Of a stretch of 64,000 nucleotides of DNA, positions 10,298-19,544 are shown one piece after another. Location of the stretch: the NCBI RefSeq assembly GCF_014650175.1, contig NZ_BMUL01000005.1:331969-395968 (forward strand), read 5' to 3'. The position numbers and the translations under genes are program-made. Under the pieces are notes generated by a model. That model worked only from the letters and a program-made list of their open reading frames with translations. It did not search any database and was not told the origin of the DNA. Positions within the stretch are counted from its first letter, which is position 1; each line of letters begins with the position of its first letter. This DNA comes from Streptomyces termitum. GTDB lineage: Bacteria > Actinomycetota > Actinomycetes > Streptomycetales > Streptomycetaceae.

Positions 10298-11344
10298 GTG
10301 AACAGCAGTGAGGAGATCGCGGTGGCGGGAATGTCGGCGGGACGGTCGGCCCTGCGGATGGGCCCCGCGGAGCTGGTGCAGGCGGCGGCCATGGCGCGCC
10401 GCTTCTACCTGGAGGGGAAGTCCAAGATCCAGATCGCCGAGGAGTTCGGCGTCAGCCGCTTCAAGGTGGCCCGGGTCCTGGAGACCGCTCTGGAACGGGA
10501 TCTCGTACGCATCGAGATCCGGGTACCGGCCGAGCTGGACGCCGAACGCTCCGACGCGCTGCGCGCCCGCTACGGGCTGCGGCACGCGGTCGTCGTGGAG
10601 TCCCCGGCGGAGGACGACCAGTCGCCCGACCCGGAGAACCTCGGCGAGGTCGCGGCCGACCTGCTGGGCGAGCTGGTCACCGAGGGCGACGTCCTCGGCC
10701 TGGCCTGGGGCCGCTCGACCATCCACATGGCGGCCGCCCTCGACCGGCTGCCGCCCTGCACGGTCGTGCAGCTCACCGGCGTGTACGACGCCGGGACCGC
10801 CGAGCGCGGCTCGGTGGAGGCGGTCCGGCGCGCCGCCCAGGTCTCCGGCGGCGAGGCCCACCCCATCTACGCGCCCATGCTGCTGCCCGACCCGGCCACC
10901 GCCGCCGCGCTGCGCAGCCAGACCGGCATCGCGCGGGCCTTCGAGTACTTCGACAAGGTCACCGTCGCCTGCGTCTCCATCGGCTCCTGGGAGCCGGGCA
11001 TCTCCACCGTGCACGACATGCTCTCCGCGGAGGAGCGCGCCCACTACGCCTCCCTGGGCGTGGCCGCCGAGATGTCCGCGCACCTCTTCGACAGCGAGGG
11101 CCGCCGGGTCGGCCGCGACCTGGGCGAGCGGTGCATCACCGTCGAGGCGGACCGGCTGCGCCGGATCCCCGAGGTCGTCGCCATCGCGGGCGGCCAGCGC
11201 AAGGCCGCGGCGATCGGCGCGGTGCTCCGCTCCGGCCTGGTGACCAGCCTGGTCACCGACCGGTCGGCCGCCGACCACCTGCTGACCGAGTCCAGCCCGG
11301 GGCCGCGCCCGGCCCTCGACCGGGCGGACCCCGACGGGCGCTGA
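10298..11344 (+). CDS. SorC/DeoR-family sugar-binding transcriptional regulator
   Basis: DNA-binding regulator whose family senses phosphorylated sugars. The 348-residue protein (longest start) has a winged-helix segment at about residues 35-65, FYLEGKSKIQIAEEFGVSRFKVARVL, and a C-terminal sugar-phosphate-binding domain of the phosphosugar-isomerase type with GLAWGRSTIHMAAAL, TGVYDAG and VAIAGGQRKAAAI. GTG 10298 is the first start; an in-frame GTG at 10322 and ATG at 10331 are also possible. It follows rpe in the same direction, so it may control pentose phosphate genes, but no linked transporter or kinase reveals the ligand. Confidence 0.85.
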   Translation: MNSSEEIAVAGMSAGRSALRMGPAELVQAAAMARRFYLEGKSKIQIAEEFGVSRFKVARVLETALERDLVRIEIRVPAELDAERSDALRARYGLRHAVVVESPAEDDQSPDPENLGEVAADLLGELVTEGDVLGLAWGRSTIHMAAALDRLPPCTVVQLTGVYDAGTAERGSVEAVRRAAQVSGGEAHPIYAPMLLPDPATAAALRSQTGIARAFEYFDKVTVACVSIGSWEPGISTVHDMLSAEERAHYASLGVAAEMSAHLFDSEGRRVGRDLGERCITVEADRLRRIPEVVAIAGGQRKAAAIGAVLRSGLVTSLVTDRSAADHLLTESSPGPRPALDRADPDGR

Positions 11345-11395
11345 CCCCTCGTGTCCCCGGGGGCCGGAGCGGCGGGCCGACGCTATGTTCGGACC

Positions 11396-11878
11396 ATGCT
11401 GTTCCGGCCCCCGCGCGTTCTCCTCGCGCTCGTCCTCGCCGTCCTGCTGGCCGGCTGCTCCGGCGGCGGTACGACGACGGCGCCCCCGACCCGCCAGGCC
11501 ACGGCCTCCGCGTCCGCGCCGCTTCCGGCGCCCTCCTCCGCCTCCCCTTCCGCCGTCCCCTCCCGGGCCCCGGCGTCCGGGGTCTCCGGGCTGCCCACCG
11601 TCCGCCCCGAGGCCCTGCCGCCCGAGGCCCGCGCCACCCTCGCCCTCATCGCGAAGGGCGGCCCCTACCCGTACGCCAAGGACGGCACCGTCTTCGGCAA
11701 CTTCGAGCGGGTCCTGCCGAAGCGGCCGCGCGGCTACTACCACGAGTACACCGTGAAGACCCCCGGCTCCCGCGACCGCGGCGCCCGGCGGATCGTCACC
11801 GGCCGGGACGGCGACACGTACTACACCGACGACCACTACGAGAGCTTCCGGGAGGTGGTCGGCGGTGCGACCGGATGA
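11396..11878 (+). CDS. lipoprotein ribonuclease of the RNase Sa/barnase family
   Basis: Predicted guanyl-specific ribonuclease that cleaves RNA outside the cytoplasm. The first 21 residues form a lipoprotein signal peptide with lipobox LLAGC (Cys21), followed by a Thr/Ala/Pro/Ser-rich linker to about residue 65. The C-terminal domain matches RNase Sa: LPPEARATLALIAKGGPYPY, catalytic Glu in GYYHEYTV, the two Arg of GSRDRGARRIVTG, and catalytic His in YYTDDHYESF. The known secreted Streptomyces RNases have cleavable signals; here a lipobox predicts membrane anchoring. The last 14 bases overlap the barstar gene, so the pair is translationally coupled. ATG 11396 fits the signal peptide. Confidence 0.86.
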   Translation: MLFRPPRVLLALVLAVLLAGCSGGGTTTAPPTRQATASASAPLPAPSSASPSAVPSRAPASGVSGLPTVRPEALPPEARATLALIAKGGPYPYAKDGTVFGNFERVLPKRPRGYYHEYTVKTPGSRDRGARRIVTGRDGDTYYTDDHYESFREVVGGATG

Positions 11879-12173
11879 CCCCGTCGTCCTCGACCTGCGC
11901 GGCGTGACCGCCAAGGCCGCCTTCATGGACCGCTGTGCCGCCGCGCTCGCCCTGCCCGACTGGTTCGGTCGCAACTGGGACGCCCTCGCCGACTCCCTCG
12001 GCGACCTGCCCCGGCCGCTCACCGTGGTCGTCACCCGCTGGCAGGGCTACGCCCGCACCGCCCCCCGCGACTGGGAGACCGCCCAGGAGGTCTTCGCCAC
12101 CGCCGTCGAGGGCTCCGCCGGCCGGCTCGCGGTCCTCCTCGCCCTCGGCGAACCCCCGGACGACCCCGCCTGA
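11865..12173 (+). CDS. barstar-family ribonuclease inhibitor
   Basis: Cytoplasmic inhibitor that should bind and neutralise the ribonuclease encoded just upstream before it is exported. The 102-residue protein shows barstar features: VVLDLRGVTAKAAFMDRCAAAL, then PDWFGRNWDALADSLGDL, which holds the binding helix, and the strand PLTVVVTRW. The GTG start lies inside the end of the ribonuclease gene, overlapping by 14 bases, which ties inhibitor synthesis to toxin synthesis. It has no signal sequence. A perfect palindrome follows one base after the stop. Confidence 0.88.
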   Translation: MRPDDPVVLDLRGVTAKAAFMDRCAAALALPDWFGRNWDALADSLGDLPRPLTVVVTRWQGYARTAPRDWETAQEVFATAVEGSAGRLAVLLALGEPPDDPA

Positions 12174-12174
12174 G

Positions 12175-12196
12175 GCGTACTCCCCGGGGAGTACGC
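12175..12196. promoter_or_regulatory. perfect 22-base palindrome, operator or terminator
   Basis: Two 11-base arms (GCGTACTCCCC and its complement) with no loop start one base after the barstar stop. A second, imperfect copy of the core, GGTACTCCGGGGGAG, follows at 12197-12211. A zero-loop palindrome is a poor hairpin but a good protein site. The tandem arrangement ahead of the DUF998/kinase/regulator operon suggests a binding site for the response regulator at 14293, with transcription starting further downstream. Confidence 0.5.
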
Positions 12197-12320
12197 GGTA
12201 CTCCGGGGGAGCAGGCCCGGGAGACGGCGTACGGACGACGCCCGGGAGGCGGCGGATTCCTAGCGTGTGCGGTGCCGGGCGGAAGCGCCGCCCGGGGCCG
12301 TCCCGCCGAGGAGAAGCACC

Positions 12321-13007
12321 GTGCCGACCCCCGTCCTTCCCGCCCGCCCCGTCCCCCCTGTCCGTACCGTCCGCGCCGGATCCGCCCGGTGGGCCCGCGC
12401 GGCCGTCGCCGCCCTCGGCCTCGCCGCCGCCGCGATCACCGCCGCCGACCTGCTGAACCCCGGCTACAGCCCGGTCACCGAGGTCATCAGCCGGTACGTG
12501 AACGGCACCGCCGGCCGGCTGATCACCCTGGCCCTGCTCCTCGTCGCCGGTGCCTCCGCCCTCGCCGGCGTCCTCCTCCACCGCGCCGGGGCGCCCCGGG
12601 CCGCCCGCCGGATCCTGGCCGTCTGGACCGCCGGCGTCCTGGTCGCCGGGATCTTCCCGGCCGACCCGCCCGGCCGCTGGAGCCGCCCCTCCACCGCCGA
12701 CCTGGTGCACGGCACGGCCGCCACCCCCGCCTTCCTGGCCCTCCCCGTCGCCGCCCTGCTGCTGCACCGGTGGGCGGCGGGCCGGTGGGCGCGCGGGGCC
12801 GTCGCGCTGCGGGCCGTACTGGGCACCTCCCTGCTCGCCACGGCCGCGCTGCTGGTCTGCCTGGTGGACGTGATGGACGGACCCTCCCTCGGCCTCGCCT
12901 CCTGGCCGACCCTCGTCGGGCTCGTCGAGCGGATCGCCTTCGGCGCCGCCCTGGCGTGGCTGGCCCTGATCGCCGTCGCCGCCGTACGGACGGAGGACCG
13001 GGCGTGA
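12321..13007 (+). CDS. DUF998-family integral membrane protein
   Basis: A 228-residue hydrophobic protein with about six membrane segments and the DUF998 hallmark of an N-terminal segment followed by DLLNPGYSPVTEVISRYVNG. Later motifs are GIFPADPPGRWSRPS and STADLVHGTAATPAF. The GTG start is preceded by GAGGAGAAG. The family's function is not established. The stop overlaps the histidine kinase start by four bases (GTGA), so the two are made together, and this protein may be the sensor's membrane partner or the target of the system. Confidence 0.8.
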   Translation: MPTPVLPARPVPPVRTVRAGSARWARAAVAALGLAAAAITAADLLNPGYSPVTEVISRYVNGTAGRLITLALLLVAGASALAGVLLHRAGAPRAARRILAVWTAGVLVAGIFPADPPGRWSRPSTADLVHGTAATPAFLALPVAALLLHRWAAGRWARGAVALRAVLGTSLLATAALLVCLVDVMDGPSLGLASWPTLVGLVERIAFGAALAWLALIAVAAVRTEDRA

Positions 13008-14296
13008 GGACCGGACCCGGCGCGGTCGGACAGAATGCCCCGGTGACCATGGACCGTACGGACGGGGAGCGGGGCTCCCGGGGGGACTTCTGGACCGGGC
13101 GCGCCGTCCGGGCGGCGGCGGCCGGGGCGACGGCGGTCGCCGTCGTCACCGCCGAGGCCCTGGCGGGCGGTTCCCCCCTGCTCATCGGCGCGCTGCCCGC
13201 CGCGCTCGCGCTCGCCGGACTCCTCGCGGCGGGCGGCCGCCGGCCCCTCGCCGTGCTGCTCGCGAGCGTCCAGACGGTGATCGCCCTGCGGGCGGCCGGA
13301 CTGACCGACACGGGCTGGCTCTGGCCCGCCTCCGCCGCGTACGTCCTGCTGGCGCTGACCGACCGGCCCGCCCGCGGGACCGGCGCCGGGCGGCTCGGGG
13401 CGCTGCGGGAGCGGCTGCCGTCCGGGCCGGTGCTCGCCGCCGCCGTCGGCGCCTTCCAGGTCGCCTTCGCCGCGAACTGGGAGCTGTTCGTCACCGGCCT
13501 GCCCGGCCGGGAGGTCGTGGCCGGGCTGGGCGCCGAGACGCTCTGGCTCGCCCTCGTCCTCGCCGCCGCGACCGCGCTGCGCAACGGCCGCAACTGGCGG
13601 CGCGAGGAGGCCCTCGGCCGGGAGCGGGCCGCCCGCGAGCGGGAGGCGGAGGCCCTGCGGCGGGCGGAGGCCGAACGGCTCCGGATCGCCCGCGAGCTCC
13701 ACGACGTCGTCGCGCACACCCTCACCGTCGTCGGCCTCCACCTCCGGGTCGCGGCCGAGGCCCTGGACGACGAGCCGGCGGAGGCCCGCGCCGCCCTGCA
13801 GACCGCGCAGGAGGTCCGCGCCTCCGCCGTCGCCGACCTGCGCTCGCTCGTCGGGGTCCTGCGGACGCCGGACGGGCCCGGCACGGCCGACCTGGCCCCC
13901 GGCCGGGGACTGGAGGGGATCGGCGACCTCGTCGAGGGCGTCCGCGCCGCCGGGCTCGCGGCGGCCGTCGAGAGCTCGGGCGACCCGGACCGGGTCCCGG
14001 CCCCCGTCTCGCTCGCCGTCTACCGGATCGTGCAGGAGTCGCTCACCAACGCCGTCCGGCACTCCGGCGGCACCCGGGTGGACGTCCGCGTCCACTGCGG
14101 CGCCGAGACCGTCCGGGTGGAGATAACCGACGACGGCCCGGGCCCGGACGCCGCCGGGCCCGGCGGCGAAGGGGGCGGGCACGGCGTCGGCGGGATGCGG
14201 GAGCGGGTCTCCGTGCTGGGCGGCGAGTTCACCGCGGGACCCGGGCGGAACGGCGGATACGCCGTACGCGCCGTGCTCCCTGTGCCAGGCTGGTGA
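13004..14296 (+). CDS. two-component sensor histidine kinase (NarL/LiaS-type)
   Basis: Membrane histidine kinase of the HisKA_3 class that phosphorylates the regulator encoded next. The N-terminal half has several hydrophobic segments (for example LLIGALPAALALAGLLAAGG). A charged coiled coil (REREAEALRRAEAERL) leads to the phospho-acceptor box RIARELHDVVAHTLTVVG near residue 230, and the ATPase domain has VEITDDGPGPD and GHGVGGMRERV. I chose GTG 13004, giving 430 residues, because GGAGG lies seven bases upstream and GTGA overlaps the previous stop. Starts at 13043 or 13049 lack a ribosome site. It overlaps the regulator by four bases. Confidence 0.9.
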   Translation: MRTGPGAVGQNAPVTMDRTDGERGSRGDFWTGRAVRAAAAGATAVAVVTAEALAGGSPLLIGALPAALALAGLLAAGGRRPLAVLLASVQTVIALRAAGLTDTGWLWPASAAYVLLALTDRPARGTGAGRLGALRERLPSGPVLAAAVGAFQVAFAANWELFVTGLPGREVVAGLGAETLWLALVLAAATALRNGRNWRREEALGRERAAREREAEALRRAEAERLRIARELHDVVAHTLTVVGLHLRVAAEALDDEPAEARAALQTAQEVRASAVADLRSLVGVLRTPDGPGTADLAPGRGLEGIGDLVEGVRAAGLAAAVESSGDPDRVPAPVSLAVYRIVQESLTNAVRHSGGTRVDVRVHCGAETVRVEITDDGPGPDAAGPGGEGGGHGVGGMRERVSVLGGEFTAGPGRNGGYAVRAVLPVPGW

Positions 14297-14994
14297 TCAT
14301 GACGATCTCGGTCCTGCTCGCCGACGACCAGGCCCTGGTGCGGGCCGGCTTCCGCAGCCTGCTCCGGCGGACCCGCGACATCGAGGTGGTGGGGGAGGCG
14401 GCCACCGGCGACGAGGCGCTGCGCGCCGCCCGCGCCCTGCGCCCCGACGTCGTCCTCATGGACATCCGGATGCCCGGCACGGACGGCCTCACCGCCACCG
14501 AGGCCCTCACCCGCGACCCGGAGCTCGCCGGGTGCCGGGTGATCGTGCTCACCACCTTCGAGACCGACGCGTACGTCTTCGCCGCGCTGCGGGCGGGCGC
14601 CAGCGGCTTCCTCACCAAGGAGACCGAGCCCGACGACCTGCGCCAGGCGATCCGCGCGGTCGCCGCGGGCGACGCGCTGCTGTCCCCGGGCGCCACCCGC
14701 CGGGTCGTCGCGGAGTTCGCCCGCCGCCCGGTCGCGGCCCCGCCCGACGGCGACCGGCTCGCCGTGCTCACCGACCGGGAGCGGGAGGTGGTGGCGCTGG
14801 TCGCGGCCGGGCTCTCCAACGACCAGGTCGCCGCCCGGCTGGTCATCTCGCCGCTCACGGCCAAGACGCACGTCACCCGGGCGATCGGCAAGCTCGGCGT
14901 CCGCGACCGGGCCCAGCTCGTGGTCCTCGCCTACGAGACCGGGCTGATCCGGCCCGGCCACGCGGCGGGCGGCCCGCCCCCGGCCCTGCTCTGA
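14293..14994 (+). CDS. LuxR/NarL-family response regulator
   Basis: DNA-binding partner of the upstream kinase. The 233-residue protein has a receiver domain with acidic pocket ADDQ (residues 10-13), phospho-acceptor Asp57 in LMDIRMPGTDGL, and the Thr/Lys switch residues in VLTTFE and FLTKE. The LuxR-type helix-turn-helix LTDREREVVALVAAGLSNDQVAARL is near residue 160. The GTG start overlaps the kinase stop by four bases; ATG 14299 is an alternative. Regulators of this class often bind palindromes upstream of their own operon, which makes the site at 12175-12196 a candidate. Confidence 0.93.
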   Translation: MIMTISVLLADDQALVRAGFRSLLRRTRDIEVVGEAATGDEALRAARALRPDVVLMDIRMPGTDGLTATEALTRDPELAGCRVIVLTTFETDAYVFAALRAGASGFLTKETEPDDLRQAIRAVAAGDALLSPGATRRVVAEFARRPVAAPPDGDRLAVLTDREREVVALVAAGLSNDQVAARLVISPLTAKTHVTRAIGKLGVRDRAQLVVLAYETGLIRPGHAAGGPPPALL

Positions 14995-16593
<1,599 letters not shown>

Positions 16594-16606
16594 CCCCCTT
16601 CGGACC

Positions 16607-16638
16607 GAGGCCCCCGGGATTCCTCTCCCGGGGGCCTC
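16607..16638. terminator. bidirectional terminator between guaB1 and the GDSL gene
   Basis: Perfect 13-base inverted repeat (GAGGCCCCCGGGA and complement) with a six-base loop, between two convergent stop codons 14 bases and one base away. Confidence 0.85.
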
Positions 16639-16639
16639 G

Positions 16640-17629
16640 TCACGTCCGCAGCCAGGGCCGCAGCGCCCCCGCCACCGCCGCCGCGATCCGCGCGTGCCCC
16701 CGGTCGTTGGGGTGCAGGCCGTCCGCCAGGTCCGCCGTGGTGAGCAGCCCGCCGCCGGGCAGCAGGGCCAGCCGCCCGTCGCCGTCCGCCACCAGGTCCC
16801 GCACCGCCTCCTCCATCGCCCCGCGCAGCTCCGCCAGGGTCGCGCCCAGGGCGTTGCCGGTGTGCTCGGCGGCCGGGCGCAGCACGGGGGAGAGCAGCAG
16901 CAGCGGGACGGCCGGGTGGCCGCGCCGGACCAGACCGACGAAGGCCCGCGTCGTCTCGTACAGCAGGGGAGCCGAACAGGGCACCGAAGCCCAGCAGTTG
17001 GTGCCGAAGGCGAGGGTGATCAGCTCGCCCGGCAGCCGGGCCAGGTGCTCGGCGAGGGGCAGCTCGCCGCGCGCCCCGCCCGCGTAGCCGAGATTGACCG
17101 GATCCAGACCCAGGGTCCGCCCGGCGGCGGCCGGCCAGGAGTGCGCGGGGCGGGTCGACCACCAGCCCTCGGTGATCGAGTCGCCGTGCACCAGCCAGCG
17201 GGGCCGCCGGGGCGCGGGGGAGAGGGCCCCGTCCACGGCCCGCAGGGCGCGCACGACGGGCGCCTGGCCCTCCGGCAGGTGGACGGTGAACTCGCCGCCG
17301 GCCGACGGGAGTCGGAGCCGTACCACGGACTCCTCGGCCGGCTCGGCGAAGACCTCGGCGAGGCAGCGGCCGTCGTGCCACAGGGCGAAGGCGTGCCGCA
17401 GCTCCCGCAGTGCGTCGCCCGCGCCGGGCACCGCCGCCCGGTAGCGCAGTTCCACGGCCGCGGTGCCCGGCGCGGCCCGGAACTCCACCCGCACCCCGAT
17501 CGGCAGCGCGGCCCGCTCGGCGACGTCCCAGGGCAGCCGCCCCAGGTCGGCGGGGTCGGCCCGGACCGGGCGGTCGCCGTCCCGCCACGCCGTGCCGCGC
17601 AGGAAGGGTTCGGGCTCCAGCCAGTTCAC
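16640..17629 (-). CDS. GDSL/SGNH-family esterase or lipase
   Basis: Predicted serine hydrolase of 329 residues. The N-terminal half (about residues 1-170) is beta-rich and resembles the carbohydrate-esterase-type jelly roll that precedes some SGNH domains. The catalytic domain shows the nucleophile block VHGDSITEGW, block III FGTNCW and the C-terminal Asp/His pair DGLHPNDRGHARIA. There is no signal peptide, so it is probably cytoplasmic. GTG 17629 has GGAGG upstream. It is convergent with guaB1. The substrate cannot be read from sequence; deacetylation of a sugar or glycoside is a reasonable guess. Confidence 0.83.
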   Translation of the reverse strand: MNWLEPEPFLRGTAWRDGDRPVRADPADLGRLPWDVAERAALPIGVRVEFRAAPGTAAVELRYRAAVPGAGDALRELRHAFALWHDGRCLAEVFAEPAEESVVRLRLPSAGGEFTVHLPEGQAPVVRALRAVDGALSPAPRRPRWLVHGDSITEGWWSTRPAHSWPAAAGRTLGLDPVNLGYAGGARGELPLAEHLARLPGELITLAFGTNCWASVPCSAPLLYETTRAFVGLVRRGHPAVPLLLLSPVLRPAAEHTGNALGATLAELRGAMEEAVRDLVADGDGRLALLPGGGLLTTADLADGLHPNDRGHARIAAAVAGALRPWLRT

Positions 17630-17699
17630 GCGGGACCTCCGTTCGGCCGCGTGCAGGGTGGGGCACGGCGGCCGAGGAGTCAAGGCACGCGGGCCGGAT

Positions 17700-17864
17700 C
17701 CCCGTGCCTCCGAGGTCGTGCTCGGCCCGATCCTCCGCGTGTACGACACGTTCAGCCCGACCGCCGTGACCTGGGTCGTCCTCGGTTGCCGGATGGCCGT
17801 GGGTCTCGTGTTCTACTTCCTGTACGGCACGCGCCGCTCCCGCCCGGCCTCCGAACAGAAGTGA
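17700..17864 (+). pseudogene. C-terminal remnant of an amino-acid permease
   Basis: One reading frame ends VTWVVLGCRMAVGLVFYFLYG followed by TRRSRPASEQK, which is the typical last membrane segment and basic tail of APC-family amino-acid permeases. The rest of a normal 450-500-residue permease is missing and the divergent GDSL gene occupies the upstream DNA. The remnant ends ten bases before an Lrp/AsnC regulator of a lysine-catabolic locus, so the lost gene was probably the lysine importer of that locus. A start codon and full-length frame are absent. Confidence 0.6.
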
Positions 17865-17874
17865 TCCGCCCGTA

Positions 17875-18330
17875 GTGCGACTCAACGACCTCGACGAACG
17901 CATCGTCCACGCCCTCGCGGAGGACGCCCGCCGCAGCTACGCCGACATCGGCGCGCTGGTCGGCCTCTCCGCCCCGGCCGTCAAGCGCCGCGTGGACCGG
18001 CTCCGGGCCGAGGGGGCCATCACCGGCTTCACCGTCCGGGTCGACCCGGCGGCGCTCGGCTGGGAGACCGAGGGCTTCGTCGAGATCTTCTGCCGCCACA
18101 ACACCTCGCCGGACGACATCCGGCGCGGTCTGGAGCGGTACCCCGAGGTGGTGTCCGCGTCGACCGTCACCGGTGACGCGGACGCCGTCGTCCAGGTCTT
18201 CGCCTCCGACATGCGCCACTTCGAGCGCGTCCTGGAGCGGATCGCGGGCGAGCCCTTCGTGGAGCGCACCAAGTCCGTCCTGGTGCTCTCGCCGCTGCTG
18301 CGGCGCTTCTCCTCCGGCTCCCCCGCCTGA
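17875..18330 (+). CDS. Lrp/AsnC-family regulator of the lysine-catabolic genes
   Basis: A 151-residue feast/famine regulator. The N-terminal winged helix reads LDERIVHALAEDARRSYADIG then LVGLSAPAVKRRVDRLR. The C-terminal RAM effector domain includes GWETEGFVEIFCRH and VVSASTVTGDADAVVQVFA, where amino acids bind in this family. The GTG start follows the permease remnant by ten bases and precedes davA/davB by 340 bases. Its likely effector is lysine or a lysine catabolite, by location. Three phased repeats in the gap to davA are candidate operators. Confidence 0.88.
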   Translation: MRLNDLDERIVHALAEDARRSYADIGALVGLSAPAVKRRVDRLRAEGAITGFTVRVDPAALGWETEGFVEIFCRHNTSPDDIRRGLERYPEVVSASTVTGDADAVVQVFASDMRHFERVLERIAGEPFVERTKSVLVLSPLLRRFSSGSPA

Positions 18331-18670
18331 CCCCCTCCCGGCGCGCCGCACCACGGGACGCCCCGCCCGCACGCCCCTGACCGCGTCCGCCGCGCGCCCC
18401 GGGCACGCCTGTCGTACGTCCCCGGCCGCGTCCCGCCGTACGCCTCCGGTCACACCCGCCGTACGGCTCCGAGCGCATCCGCCGCAGGCCCCGGTCAGGC
18501 CCGTCGTGCGCCCCGGCGCGGTCCGCGCGCAACGAATCGCCGTCCCGGCCGGGCAGTGCGCAACGGTTCGACGGTCGGTCCGCAACGGTCCCGTCTTGTC
18601 CCGGCCGAGCCCGGAACCGTACCGTTTTTGACGTCTTCCCTCCCGTCCCTCCGCCCCCACGAGGACCACC
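18331..18670. repeat. davA upstream region with three phased CGCAACG repeats
   Basis: This 340-base gap contains no gene. CGCAACG occurs at 18528, 18559 and 18581, spaced 31 and 22 bases, close to three and two helical turns. The copies extend as GCGCAACGAATCGCCGTC, GCGCAACGGTTCGACGGTC and CCGCAACGGTCCCGTC. Copies one and three are each followed by TCCCGGCC. Repeats on one face of the helix fit cooperative binding by an Lrp/AsnC octamer. The upstream half is CCGTACG-rich with no other clear structure. Confidence 0.5.
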
Positions 18671-19477
18671 ATGCCCGCGTTGCGCACCGCCCTGCTCCAG
18701 AGCTCCGGACGGCTCGGCGACGTGGCCGCCAACCTGCGGAGCCTCGACGAGGCCGCCGGCCGGGCCGCCGCCGCCGGGGCCGGGCTGCTGCTCGCCCCCG
18801 AGCTGTTCCTCACCGGCTACGCGATCGGCCCCGACATCGCCCGGCTCGCCGAGCCCGCCGACGGGCCCTCCGCCCGCGAGGTCGCCGCGACGGCCGCCCG
18901 CCACGGGATCGCGATCAGCTACGGCTACCCGGAGCGGAGCACCGAGCGGCACGGCGTCGTCCACAACGCGGCGCACCTCTTCGGCGCCGACGGCACCCCG
19001 CTGCTCCACTACCGCAAGACCCACCTCTTCGGCGACTTCGAGGCGAAGTGGTTCACCCCCGGCGACCAGCCGGTGGCGCAGGCCCGGATCGGCGGCCTCA
19101 CCGTCGGCCTGATGATCTGCTACGACGTCGAGTTCCCGGAGAACGTCCGGGCGCACGCCCTGGCCGGCACCGACCTCCTGCTCGTCCCGACCGCGCTGAT
19201 GCACCCGGCCGAGATCGTCCCGCTCTCCGTGGTGCCGGTCCGCGCCTTCGAGAACCAGCTCTACCTGGCGTACGCCAACCGCACCGGCCCCGAGGGCGAC
19301 TTCGAGTTCGTCGGCCTCTCCGCGCTGGCCGGCCCCGACGGCACCGTCCGGGCCCGCGCCGGGCGCGGCGAGGAGCTGGTCATCGGCGACGCCGACCCCG
19401 AGCTCCTCGCGGCCTCCCGCGAGGAGAACCCGTACCTCCGCGACCGCAGGCCGGAGCTGTACGGCTCCCTCGGCTGA
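18671..19477 (+). CDS. davA: 5-aminovaleramide amidohydrolase-like nitrilase-superfamily protein
   Basis: Predicted to hydrolyse 5-aminovaleramide, the product of lysine 2-monooxygenase, to 5-aminovalerate and ammonia. The 268-residue carbon-nitrogen hydrolase has the Glu-Lys-Cys triad in LLAPELFLTGY, HYRKTHLFGDFE and MICYDVEFPENVRAHAL. ELFLTGYAIG, ISYGYPER and the closing RPELYGSLG agree closely with Pseudomonas DavA as I recall it. GAGGACC precedes the ATG. It is followed 67 bases later by davB. Other aliphatic amides remain possible, but the neighbour makes this assignment strong. Confidence 0.82.
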   Translation: MPALRTALLQSSGRLGDVAANLRSLDEAAGRAAAAGAGLLLAPELFLTGYAIGPDIARLAEPADGPSAREVAATAARHGIAISYGYPERSTERHGVVHNAAHLFGADGTPLLHYRKTHLFGDFEAKWFTPGDQPVAQARIGGLTVGLMICYDVEFPENVRAHALAGTDLLLVPTALMHPAEIVPLSVVPVRAFENQLYLAYANRTGPEGDFEFVGLSALAGPDGTVRARAGRGEELVIGDADPELLAASREENPYLRDRRPELYGSLG

Positions 19478-19504
19478 GCCCGGCCCCTCCCCGCCTCCTC
19501 CCCC

Positions 19505-19525
19505 TTCTTCGTTCTTCGTTCTTCG
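19505..19525 (+). repeat. three tandem copies of TTCTTCG
   Basis: A perfect 7-base unit repeats three times in the davA-davB spacer, just before the davB ribosome site (AAGGAG, 19529-19534). It may arise by slippage; pyrimidine-rich tracts are otherwise rare in this DNA. Confidence 0.6.
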
Positions 19526-19544
19526 CGCAAGGAGTCCGTACCCC

